Positions 26,387 through 34,538 of a DNA stretch of 64,000 bases are shown piece by piece (the first letter of the stretch is position 1; each line of letters begins with the position of its first letter). The position numbers and the translations under genes are program-made. Location of the stretch: positions 46,708-110,707 of the forward strand of contig JAODBP010000260.1 of the NCBI GenBank assembly GCA_025464025.1, read 5' to 3'. Origin of the DNA: Actinomycetes bacterium (GTDB lineage: Bacteria > Actinomycetota > Acidimicrobiia > Acidimicrobiales > CADCSY01). The notes below the pieces were generated by a model, which worked only from the letters and a program-made list of their open reading frames with translations, had not been told where the DNA came from and did no database searches.

Positions 26387-29300
26387 CGTTGCTCCGTGCT
26401 GGCCGGCAGGGTCAGGACGAACGTAGCCCCGCCCCCAGGGGTGGGCTGGTGCACCACGTCGCCGCCGTGGCGGCGGGCGATCGAGCGCGACAGGTAGAGG
26501 CCGAGGCCGAGGCCCCGACGGGTCGAGCCCAGCCGGGCGAACCGGCCGAAGAGCTCGTCGACCCGCTCGGGCGGCACGCCGGTGCCGTGGTCGACGACCG
26601 TGACGGCCACCGTCGCCGGGTCGCGCTCGGTGTGGACCGCGATCTCGATGCGGTCGCCCGGGTCGCTGAACTTCGTGGCGTTGCCCACCAGGTTGGTGAG
26701 GATCTGGCTCAGCCCGACCGGATCGGCGGTGACCACAGCGTCCTCACCCTCGCCCACGTGCACGGCGAGCTCGTGGGCGGTGAGGATCGGGGCCAGGTCG
26801 GCCACCGTCTGCTCGACGAAGGGCCGCACGTCGAACGTGACGCTGTCGCCGCCGCTGCCGAGGCCGCGGGCGTCGGCGAGGGCTGCCACCAGCCGGCCGA
26901 GGTTGTGCACGTTGCGCTCGATGGCGGCGACGCCCGTGCGGGCCCCGGGATCGACCTCGTCGAGGTCGAGCCGGTCGGCCAGCATCTCGGCGTAGCCCCC
27001 GATGACGGTCAGCGGCGTGCTGAGCTCGTGGGTCAGCACGGCGAGCAGCTCGTCGAGCTCGCTGCGGTCGTCGCCCGGCTCGAGCGGGCCGACGGTCACG
27101 ATCGGGATGTCGGGGAGCTGGCCCTCGATCAGGGCCGTCATGTCGTCGGCCGTCATCGGCCGGCTCCACAGGTAGCCCTGGCCCTGTTCGCAGCCGAGTC
27201 GCTTGAGGTGGGCGAGCTGCTCGGGGGTCTCGACGCCCTCGGCGATCACGGTGAGGTCGAGGCGGTGGGCCAGGCGGACCACGGCGGCCACGATGGCGGA
27301 GTCGCCGGCATCGGCGCCCAGGCCGTCGACGAACGAGCGGTCGATCTTCAGCACGTCGGCCGGGAAGCGCTTCAGGTAGAGGAGCGACGAGTAGCCGGTG
27401 CCGAAGTCGTCGATGGCGATGCTGACACCGAGGTCGCGCAGGGCGCCGAACACGGTGCTGGCCCGCTCGGCGTCGTCGACGAGGGTGCTCTCGGTCATCT
27501 CCAGCACGAGGCGGGAGGGCTTGATGCCGTGGCGCTCGAGGGTCGACCGGGTGAACTCGACGAGCCCGGGGTCGGCGAGCTGCCGGGCCGAGAGGTTGAC
27601 GGCCACGGTCAGGGTGTCGTCGGCGTGGGTCGACCACTCGGCGAGCCGGGCGCACGACTCCTCGAGCACCTGGCGGCCGATGTCGACGATGGCGCCGGAC
27701 TCCTCGGCCGCGCCCACGAAGTCGGCCGGGGGGAGCAGGCCTCGCTCGGGGTGGTCCCAGCGGACGAGCGCTTCGACGCCGACGATGCGGTTCGTGGCCA
27801 GCTCGACCTCGGGCTGGAAGTGGACGACGAACTGCTGCGCGGTGACCGCCAGCTGCAGCTCGCGCTCGAGGCTGAGGCGGGGCATCGACGAGCGGAGCTG
27901 ATCGGTGAAGAGCTGGGCCCGGTCGCGGCCGCGGGCCTTGGCCGTCGCCATGGCGAGCGAGGCGTCGCCTTCGAGCGTCTCGATGGGGCTGCCCTCGGCC
28001 GACCGGAAGACGACGCCGACGCTGGCCGGGCAGGTGAACTCGATGTCGTCGAGGAGGAGGGGCCTCCGGAGCTCGGTGAGGAGGTGCTCGGCCGTGGCCA
28101 TGGCCGCGTCGGCGTCGGCGACGTCCTCGACGAGGACGAGGAACTCGTCGCCCCCGCCCCGGGCGACCGTGTCGGGCGACGGGACGGCACCCCGCAGCCG
28201 GCGGGCCACCTCGGCGAGGACCTCGTCGCCGGCGAGGTGGCCGAGGCTCTCGTTGATCCGGCCGAACCGGTCGAGGTCGAGGCACAGCACGGCGACGCCG
28301 CGCGAGCCGTGGCCGATCCGGGCGATGGCCTGCTCGGCCCGGCGGTGGAAGAGCGTGCGGCTGGGCAGGCCGGTGAGGCTGTCCTCGAGCATGCGCTCGG
28401 CCAGGCGCCGGGTCGCAGCGTCTCGCTGGAGGAGGATGCGCACGACCGAGCCGAGCTGCTCGACGAGGGCGAAGTCCTCGGGGTCGGCGTGCTCGGGCGG
28501 GTCGTGGACGACGACGAAGCCGGCCACGTGGCCGCCGTCCTCGACGACGGGGAGCGTCCAGGCGCCACCGAGCCGGAGGGCGGCGCCGACGGGCGTGCCG
28601 CCGTCGGGCGGGATCACGATCACGCCGGGCGACTCGCGCCAGCGCGTGGGGGCGAAGGTGCGGTAGGCCTCGTCGAGCTCGAGGGCGTGGGCCTTGTCGA
28701 GGCCCACCGCGGTCACGTGCTCGGACCAGCCCATGCTGCCGGTGGCCATGACCACCCAGTGGCTGCCCGGGAGGTGGGCCTCGCCGACGTCGGCCACCTT
28801 GCGCAGGACGGTCTCGAGCTCGGCGCCGCTGGCCACCAGCTCGAGCACGGCCTGGTGGTCGGCCAGTCGGGCTTCGGCCCGCTTGCGGGGGCCGATGTCC
28901 TGGAACTGCATGAAGTAGTGGTCGCCGATGACGTCGTCGTGCACCGTCGACCACGTGACCCAGGTCCAGATCGTCGACCCGTCCGAGCGGAGGTAGCGCT
29001 TCTCGACGCCCTCCATCCCGGTGGTGGTCGGGGCCAGGCGCCTGATGTGGTGGAGCATGCTCTGGTCGTCGGCCGGCGTGACATCGGCCGCGGTGACCTC
29101 GAGCATCTCCTCCTCGGTGCGGCCGAAGAGCTCGCAGAGCCGAGGGTTGACGAGGACGTACCGGCCCTCTCGGTTCACCAGGGCCATCCCGATCGACGCG
29201 CTGTTGAAGGCGGCCTGCCAGCGTTCGTGGAGCTGCTGGATGGCGTGCTGCTCGTTGACCCGGGCGGTGACGTCGCTCCGGGTGACGATGGCGCCCCGGC

Positions 29301-29994
29301 CACCGTCGATCTCGAACGGGGTGACCCGGAGGCTGAACCAGCGGCCGCGGTCGAGGTAGTCGGTGTGGAAGGCGGCTCGATCACCGTCGAGGACGAGCTG
29401 GGTGGCCATCGCCGCGCCGGGCACGTGGGCCAGGCTGGCCACGAACTGGTCGCCGGGCAGGGCGACGTCGAGCTCGAGGTCGGCGGCGTCGACGACCCAC
29501 GCCGCGTTGACCAGCTTGATCGTGCCCTTCTCGTCGAGCACGGCGGTGGCGGTGGGCACGGCATCGAGCACCGCCCGGTTGAGCTCGTCGCGCTCGCGGA
29601 CGTGGTGGAGGGCCTCGGCCTCGGTGGTGACGTCGCGGATGATCCCCGCGAGCTGCTCACCGCCGTTCCACGGGAACACCGTCACGTCGACGGTCCGCAT
29701 CCCGAGCTGGGGGAAGGTCGCCGCGGCCCGGTAGTGCTGGGTGGTCCCCGTCTCGAGCGCCCGCACCCACCACTGGTAGGCGAGCTCGACGCCGTCGGGC
29801 GTGAGGACGTCCTCGACGAGCAGGCCGTGGACGTCGGCTCGCCTGCCGTCGGGCCGGCGCACGTGACGGCCGGTGAGGGTGACGAAGCGCAGGGTGGGTC
29901 CCGGCTCGACGTCGACGAGGAACACCGTCTCGTCCAACTCGTCCAGCACGCTCGCGAGGCGCTGCTGTATCGAGAACCCTTCGGGCACCAGCAC
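26383..29994 (-). CDS. Multi-PAS GGDEF-EAL protein with C-terminal histidine kinase
   Basis: 1203 residues, ATG start. Three PAS-like domains (about 1-370) are followed by a GAF-like region (about 375-545), GGDEF (GGGDEF near 615), EAL (EALVRWDHPERG near 740, DDFGTGYSSL, EGVET) and then a complete kinase core: THELSTPL (His near 988) and an HATPase ending GLGLGLYLS (N-box NLVGNATKFS). Both c-di-GMP motifs and the phospho-acceptor are intact. It overlaps an OmpR regulator, so one polypeptide may couple c-di-GMP turnover to a classical two-component output. It is a likely paralogue of the 928-residue protein at 21145-23931, with extra sensor domains. Confidence 0.92.
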   Translation of the reverse strand: MLVPEGFSIQQRLASVLDELDETVFLVDVEPGPTLRFVTLTGRHVRRPDGRRADVHGLLVEDVLTPDGVELAYQWWVRALETGTTQHYRAAATFPQLGMRTVDVTVFPWNGGEQLAGIIRDVTTEAEALHHVRERDELNRAVLDAVPTATAVLDEKGTIKLVNAAWVVDAADLELDVALPGDQFVASLAHVPGAAMATQLVLDGDRAAFHTDYLDRGRWFSLRVTPFEIDGGRGAIVTRSDVTARVNEQHAIQQLHERWQAAFNSASIGMALVNREGRYVLVNPRLCELFGRTEEEMLEVTAADVTPADDQSMLHHIRRLAPTTTGMEGVEKRYLRSDGSTIWTWVTWSTVHDDVIGDHYFMQFQDIGPRKRAEARLADHQAVLELVASGAELETVLRKVADVGEAHLPGSHWVVMATGSMGWSEHVTAVGLDKAHALELDEAYRTFAPTRWRESPGVIVIPPDGGTPVGAALRLGGAWTLPVVEDGGHVAGFVVVHDPPEHADPEDFALVEQLGSVVRILLQRDAATRRLAERMLEDSLTGLPSRTLFHRRAEQAIARIGHGSRGVAVLCLDLDRFGRINESLGHLAGDEVLAEVARRLRGAVPSPDTVARGGGDEFLVLVEDVADADAAMATAEHLLTELRRPLLLDDIEFTCPASVGVVFRSAEGSPIETLEGDASLAMATAKARGRDRAQLFTDQLRSSMPRLSLERELQLAVTAQQFVVHFQPEVELATNRIVGVEALVRWDHPERGLLPPADFVGAAEESGAIVDIGRQVLEESCARLAEWSTHADDTLTVAVNLSARQLADPGLVEFTRSTLERHGIKPSRLVLEMTESTLVDDAERASTVFGALRDLGVSIAIDDFGTGYSSLLYLKRFPADVLKIDRSFVDGLGADAGDSAIVAAVVRLAHRLDLTVIAEGVETPEQLAHLKRLGCEQGQGYLWSRPMTADDMTALIEGQLPDIPIVTVGPLEPGDDRSELDELLAVLTHELSTPLTVIGGYAEMLADRLDLDEVDPGARTGVAAIERNVHNLGRLVAALADARGLGSGGDSVTFDVRPFVEQTVADLAPILTAHELAVHVGEGEDAVVTADPVGLSQILTNLVGNATKFSDPGDRIEIAVHTERDPATVAVTVVDHGTGVPPERVDELFGRFARLGSTRRGLGLGLYLSRSIARRHGGDVVHQPTPGGGATFVLTLPASTEQR

Positions 29995-30077
29995 TGTTCA
30001 GGTCGTCCGTTCGTGGATTGCCGTCTCAGAAGTATCGGACAGGCGTCAACCATCATGGAAGGAGAAGTGGGATTTCC

Positions 30078-30878
30078 TCAGGGATGTGCCCGGTGCCACC
30101 CGGCCAGCACGGCCCGGTACGCAGCGTCCCACCGTTCGTAGATCTGGCGGAGGATGGGGCCGGGCCACCCCCCGGGCAGCAGCTCGGCCGGCAGCAGGGG
30201 ATCGCCGGCCAGGTGGCGCAGGACGGCCGCCGACAGCACGAAGCCGGGCGCCAGGGCGTCGGTGTCGCCGGCGTCGAGGGCGGCCTGGGTGGCGGTCAGC
30301 CGATCGACGAGGGCACCGGCCGTGGTGGCCCAGCCTTCGAGGTCCCAGAGGGTGGCGGCCAGGGCGGTCGGATCGAGGTCGGGCGTGGCCGCCAACCAGG
30401 CGGCGTGACCGGCCAGACGCGGCGCCAGGACGGGGGTCGGGAGGTTGTCGGGTCGGGTCCACACGCCCTCCCGCCACTCGGCCAGACGGCCGCCGGCGAG
30501 CGCGGCGCGGAGCTCGCCGCGCTCGAGCGCCGACCGCCGCCCGGCCGTGACGACGGCGAGGTGCCAGCCACCCGCCCACGGCGCGTCGGGCGGGTGGAGG
30601 CCCGAGGCCTGCCGGCGCTGCCGGTCGAGCAGGCGGCCGGCCAGGCGGTAGCGACCGTCGTCGGCGACGACCTCGCCGGCCGCCGCCATGCGGGACAGCG
30701 CGACCCGGGCCGTGCCCTCGCTGATGCCGAAGAGCCCGGCCGTGGCCACCAGCCGGGCGGTCGGCAGGGCCGGCGGGTCGAGCCCGAGCAGGGTCGAGAG
30801 CAGCACGGAGCGGGCCGTGAGCGGTCGGAGCTCCGGCGTGCCGCTCCCCGATGGCGTGGTGTTACCAGTTGCCGTCAC
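30078..30878 (-). CDS. PaaX family transcriptional regulator
   Basis: 266 residues, GTG start. An N-terminal winged helix with LTARSVLLSTLLG, ISEGTARVALSRMAAAGEV and DGRYRLAGRLLDRQRRQ is the PaaX signature. The middle domain and the C-terminal region (LPGGWPGPILRQIYERWDAAYRAVL) also match. In enteric bacteria PaaX represses phenylacetate catabolism and responds to phenylacetyl-CoA. Here it is divergent from a desaturase, 26 bp apart, so control of fatty-acid modification is more likely. Confidence 0.85.
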   Translation of the reverse strand: MTATGNTTPSGSGTPELRPLTARSVLLSTLLGLDPPALPTARLVATAGLFGISEGTARVALSRMAAAGEVVADDGRYRLAGRLLDRQRRQASGLHPPDAPWAGGWHLAVVTAGRRSALERGELRAALAGGRLAEWREGVWTRPDNLPTPVLAPRLAGHAAWLAATPDLDPTALAATLWDLEGWATTAGALVDRLTATQAALDAGDTDALAPGFVLSAAVLRHLAGDPLLPAELLPGGWPGPILRQIYERWDAAYRAVLAGWHRAHP

Positions 30879-30904
30879 GTGTCTGTCGAACGTAACATGG
30901 CGGG

Positions 30905-31849
30905 GTGGCCGTGACCGTGCTCCCGCCGCCCGAGCTCCTCCCCGAGGTGCTCCCGACCGAGCGCCTCACCGCGTCGGGACGGCCGGTGCCCGAGGTCCGA
31001 TCCGGCCTGCGCCGGATCCACGACGCCCGCAACGTGGTCACCGTGCTCGGTTGCTGGGCGCAGGTCGTCCTCCCGGTGGCGGCGGCGGTCTGGTTCGACC
31101 ACCCGCTGGCGTGGGTGGCCGCCTTCCTGGTGGCCGGGCGCAACTTCGCCCGCCTCTCGATCCTGGCCCACGAAGCGGCCCACCGCCTGCTGTTCACCGA
31201 CCGGCGGGCCAACGACTGGGTCGGCCGCTGGCTGCTCGCCTACCCCGCCTTCGTGCCGCTCGACGTCTACCGCCGCGGCCACCTGGCCCACCACGGCGAC
31301 GAGCTCGGCCCCGACGAACCCGACATGGGCCTCTACGTCGGCTACCCGATCTCTCGGGCGTCGCTGCGCCGCAAGCTGGTGCGGGACGCGGTTGGCATCT
31401 CGGGTTGGAAGAACCTCAAGCCCCTGCTGCTCGCCGTGCGATCGCGGTCGGCCCGCCCGGTGGCCCTGCGGATCCTCGCCGCCCAGGCGGTCCTGCTCGC
31501 GGCGTGCACGGCGTTCGGCCGGCCCGAGCTGTACCTGTTCCTGTGGCTGCTGCCCTGGATGACCGTGTGGCGGGTGCTCAACCGCCTCCGGTCGATCGCC
31601 GAGCACGGCGGCATGCAGCGCTCGCCCGACCGGCGGCTCACCACCCACCACGTGCGCCAGCGGCCGCTCGCCCGGTTCTGGATCGTGCCGTACAACACCG
31701 GCTGGCACCTGGCCCACCACACCGACATCGGTGTGCCGTGGCGCCACCTGCCCGCCATGCACCGCGAGCTGGTCGATGCCGGCTGGGTCGTCCCCGGCCT
31801 CGAGCACCCCAGCTACCTCGCCCTCTGGCGCGACCTCTCGTCTCGCTAG
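30905..31849 (+). CDS. Membrane fatty acid desaturase
   Basis: 314 residues, GTG start. Several hydrophobic helices are interrupted by the histidine boxes of the FADS family: HEAAH, HLAHH, EHGG and a C-terminal HLAHH. These bind the di-iron centre that introduces double bonds into acyl chains using O2. The subfamily (acyl-lipid or beta-carotene-hydroxylase-like) cannot be fixed. Divergent from the paaX-like gene. Its stop codon lies inside the left 22-bp direct repeat that flanks the dispersed element. Confidence 0.88.
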   Translation: MAVTVLPPPELLPEVLPTERLTASGRPVPEVRSGLRRIHDARNVVTVLGCWAQVVLPVAAAVWFDHPLAWVAAFLVAGRNFARLSILAHEAAHRLLFTDRRANDWVGRWLLAYPAFVPLDVYRRGHLAHHGDELGPDEPDMGLYVGYPISRASLRRKLVRDAVGISGWKNLKPLLLAVRSRSARPVALRILAAQAVLLAACTAFGRPELYLFLWLLPWMTVWRVLNRLRSIAEHGGMQRSPDRRLTTHHVRQRPLARFWIVPYNTGWHLAHHTDIGVPWRHLPAMHRELVDAGWVVPGLEHPSYLALWRDLSSR

Positions 31850-31866
31850 AGCTGGATGGCGGCGGC
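31845..31866. repeat. 22-bp direct repeat, left flank of dispersed element copy 2
   Basis: GCTAGAGCTGGATGGCGGCG plus GC, identical to 31972-31993. It contains the desaturase TAG. It also contains a second copy of the last codons and stop of the convergent lipoprotein gene. This is the layout expected if the two genes once met on a shared CTAG and the site was duplicated by insertion. Confidence 0.85.
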
Positions 31867-31971
31867 CCGCCGCGGTGCCCTCAAGTCTGAGTTCTGGACG
31901 GTTCTTGGTGACATGCCCCGACAACCGTCCACATCTCAGCGATTCGGCCCGGCAAACGGGACGCGCGCCGA
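31864..31971. repeat. Dispersed structured repeat, copy 2, flanked by target-site-like duplication
   Basis: About 108 bp, close match to 18799-18907. On the minus strand the stem TGGACGGTT/AACCGTCCA is extended by CTGAG/CTCAG across a 3x3 internal loop; copy 1 has a C-A mismatch in that outer stem. The right end is 1 nt from the lipoprotein stop codon, as in copy 1. The perfect 22-bp repeats on both sides suggest insertion. Confidence 0.85.
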
Positions 31972-31993
31972 GCTAGAGCTGGATGGCGGCGGC
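31972..31993. repeat. 22-bp direct repeat, right flank of dispersed element copy 2
   Basis: Identical to 31845-31866. This copy is the functional 3' end of the lipoprotein gene (last six codons and TAG on the minus strand). Confidence 0.85.
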
Positions 31994-32563
31994 GATCTGC
32001 TTGGCCTCGGCCGGCGTGCGGTCGGCCACCTGCGACGCCAGCAGCACGAGCGCCCAGCGGGTGCCCACCTGTCGGATGGCGGCGTGGGTTGTGAGGGTCG
32101 TCTCCCCGTCCTGCTCGACGGTCGTGTAGCCGCCGCCGTCGGCGAACGGGATGGCCCCGGCACCCTCGAGCACCGTGGCCTGGGCCGCGGCGTAGCGAGC
32201 GGCCCCGGCCGCGTCACCGAACTCGTAGACGGCGACGTACGCGGTGTCGGCGCTCGCCCCGTTCACCCACGACCGGGTCACGCCGCGGACGAACCCGGCG
32301 TCGGTCAGCCGCTTCCGCTCGGCGGCGCTGTCGTTGGACGAGCTGGCCGCGCCGTCGAGGTCGAGCGGCCCACCGCCGAACGCGGCGTCGGCCCGGACGA
32401 AGCCGTCGAGCGCGGTCGTCGGCAGCCGGGCGGCGAGCGCGGCGCCCGCCGGTGACGTGGTCGTGGTCGACGATGGCTGGAGGTCGAGCCTCGGGCCGTC
32501 CGACGAGGAGGAGCACCCGGCCAGCACGAGGGCGAGGAGCGCCCCGGCGAGGATGCGCCTCAC
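31973..32563 (-). CDS. Putative lipoprotein of unknown function
   Basis: 196 residues from a GTG at 32563 overlapping the larC stop (GTGA). A lipoprotein signal peptide with lipobox LVLAGC (Cys near 17) is followed by a Ser/Thr-rich linker. A mixed domain with EFGDAAGAARYAAAQA and TRWALVLLASQ resembles proteins of the DUF7373/PknH-sensor-like type, but the match is weak. Anchored outside the membrane. The stop is immediately next to the dispersed repeat. Confidence 0.75.
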   Translation of the reverse strand: MRRILAGALLALVLAGCSSSSDGPRLDLQPSSTTTTSPAGAALAARLPTTALDGFVRADAAFGGGPLDLDGAASSSNDSAAERKRLTDAGFVRGVTRSWVNGASADTAYVAVYEFGDAAGAARYAAAQATVLEGAGAIPFADGGGYTTVEQDGETTLTTHAAIRQVGTRWALVLLASQVADRTPAEAKQIAAAIQL

Positions 32564-33780
32564 CCGGCGTCGTCGGGGGTGGTGGGCAGCTCGACCACGT
32601 TGTCCGTGCCTCGTCGCCGGCGCCACGCCTCCTCGGCCAGCGACACGACCTCGCGCAGCGGTAGGCCGATCCGCTTGGCGGCACGGGCCGCGTCGTCGTG
32701 CTCGACCTTCACCCGCCCGGCACCGACCTTGACCCGCACCGGGAGGCCGTGGACCTCGACCTCGTCGAACGTGCGGGGCGAGGGCCACCGCTCGATCGTC
32801 GAGCCCCGCACGCCCATCGTCCCCGTCTCGTCGCGGAGCACGCGGGCGAGCTGGCCGGCGAGGGCGGGGTCGGCGAGCACGTGCACGGTGTGGGCCGGTC
32901 GGCCCTTCTTCATCAGGATCGGCGTGAGCCAGGCGTCGTGGGCACCGGCGGCGAGCAGCTCGGTGAGGGCGTGGGCGAGGGTCTCTCCGGTGACGTCGTC
33001 GACGTTGGCCTCGAGCAGCACGACCGGCTGCCCCGTGGTGGCGGCCCCGCCGGCGGTGCCGAGCACGACCTGCGTCATGTTCGGCAGCGTGTCGATGTCG
33101 CGCGTGCCGGCACCGAACCCGCTGGCCGTGATCGTCATGGCCGGCATCGGGCCCCACGACGTGCACAGGGCGGCGAGGATGCCGGCGCCGGTGGGCGTGG
33201 TGAGCTCGACCCCGACATCGATGCCGTGGGTGGGAGCGCCGGCCAGCAGCTCGACGACGGCCGGCGCCGGGTTGGGGAGGAGGCCGTGGGCGGCGCGGAT
33301 CATGCCCATGCCGGTGGCGACCGGGCTGGCCGCCACGTCGTCGACGCCGAGCACCTCGAGGGCGGCGGCCACGCCCACCACGTCGACGATGGCGTCGAGG
33401 CTGCCGACCTCGTGGAAGTGCACCTGCTCGATGCTGCGGCGGTGGAGCCGGGCCTCGACGGTGGCGATGGCGTGGAAGATCGCTGACGCCCGCTCCCGGA
33501 CCCGGTCCGGGAGCCGGGCCTCCTCGATGAGCGCGGTGATGTGCGAGTACGTGCGCACGACCGTCGTCTCCCGGGCGTCGACGACGAGGTGGGTGCCGGC
33601 GATGCCGCCCCGCATCGTGTCCTGGGCCTCGATCGACCACCCGCTCACCGGGAGCCGGCCGAGGATCTCGCGGACGGCGTCGAGGTCGGCGCCGGCGTCG
33701 ACGAGCGAGCCGAGCGCCATGTCGCCGGCGATGCCGGAGAAGCAGTGGAACCAGGCGATGGTGCGCAGCGGCTCAGCCAC
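32560..33780 (-). CDS. larC: Nickel-pincer cofactor nickel chelatase LarC
   Basis: 406 residues, GTG start, overlapping larB by 8 bp. Single-piece LarC with the N-terminal FHCFSGIAGDMALGSLVDAG, the His-rich VHFHEVGSLDAIVDVVG, the TPTGAGILAAL segment and the C-terminal domain that binds CTP and nickel. It inserts nickel into the pyridinium-bisthiocarboxylate nucleotide used by lactate racemase and other LarA-like enzymes. Next to larB, as usual; larE and larA are not in the window. Confidence 0.93.
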   Translation of the reverse strand: MAEPLRTIAWFHCFSGIAGDMALGSLVDAGADLDAVREILGRLPVSGWSIEAQDTMRGGIAGTHLVVDARETTVVRTYSHITALIEEARLPDRVRERASAIFHAIATVEARLHRRSIEQVHFHEVGSLDAIVDVVGVAAALEVLGVDDVAASPVATGMGMIRAAHGLLPNPAPAVVELLAGAPTHGIDVGVELTTPTGAGILAALCTSWGPMPAMTITASGFGAGTRDIDTLPNMTQVVLGTAGGAATTGQPVVLLEANVDDVTGETLAHALTELLAAGAHDAWLTPILMKKGRPAHTVHVLADPALAGQLARVLRDETGTMGVRGSTIERWPSPRTFDEVEVHGLPVRVKVGAGRVKVEHDDAARAAKRIGLPLREVVSLAEEAWRRRRGTDNVVELPTTPDDAG

Positions 33781-34519
33781 GGGTGGTCCCGAGGATCCGG
33801 TGCACGGCGAGGGCGGCGCCGAACCCGTTGTCGATGCCGACCACGGTGATGCCGGCGGCGCACGAGGCCAGCATCCCGAGCAGGGCGGTGACCCCCTCGA
33901 AGGCGGCGCCGTAGCCGGTGCTGGTGGGCACGGCGACGACCGGGCCGGTGGCGATGCCGCCGACCACGCTGGCCAGCGCCCCCTCCATGCCGGCGACGAC
34001 GATCACCACGTCGGCCGCCGCGATGCGGTCGACCTCGCCGAGCAGGCGGTGGAGGCCGGCCACGCCCACGTCGGTGATGCGGGTCGGTGCGACGCCCAGG
34101 GCGGTGAGGGTGGCGGCGCACTCGTCGGCCACCGGCTGGTCGGCCGTGCCCGCCGTGACCAGGACCACGTCGACGTCGCGCTGCTGGGCGTGGCGCCACG
34201 TCGCCGTGGTGCCGGTGACGGTTGCCTCGGGTGCCGTGGCCGTGGTCGCGGCGAGCTGGTCCTTGTCGGCCCGGGTGAGCACGACGGGCCCGCCGGGCGA
34301 GCGCAGGAGCTCGGCCACGATCGCCGCGCACTGCTCGGCGGTCTTGCCCGGGGCGTACACCGCCTCGGCCGCGCCCTGGCGCAGGGCCCGGTGGTGATCG
34401 ACCCGGGCGAAGCCCAGATCGACCCACGGCAGGCGCCGCAGGGCGGCCACGGCGTCGTCGGCCGGCACCTCGCCCGACCGCACGCCGTCCAGCAATCGCC
34501 TCAGGGCGTCCTCGTCCAC
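33773..34519 (-). CDS. larB: Pyridinium-3,5-biscarboxylic acid mononucleotide synthase LarB
   Basis: 248 residues from a GTG at 34519. The N-terminal segment (LRRLLDGVRSGEV..DDAVAALRRLPWVDLGFARVDHHRALRQG) and AEAVYAPGKTAEQ are LarB signatures. The C-terminal half is a PurE-like fold (TAGTADQPVADECA, VVAGMEGALASVVGG, VPTSTGYGAAFEG). It carboxylates and hydrolyses nicotinate adenine dinucleotide in the first step of the nickel-pincer cofactor pathway. Divergent from pheA with only 19 bp between starts. Confidence 0.93.
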   Translation of the reverse strand: MDEDALRRLLDGVRSGEVPADDAVAALRRLPWVDLGFARVDHHRALRQGAAEAVYAPGKTAEQCAAIVAELLRSPGGPVVLTRADKDQLAATTATAPEATVTGTTATWRHAQQRDVDVVLVTAGTADQPVADECAATLTALGVAPTRITDVGVAGLHRLLGEVDRIAAADVVIVVAGMEGALASVVGGIATGPVVAVPTSTGYGAAFEGVTALLGMLASCAAGITVVGIDNGFGAALAVHRILGTTRG

Positions 34520-34538
34520 GGTCGTATTGTGCTGCGCC

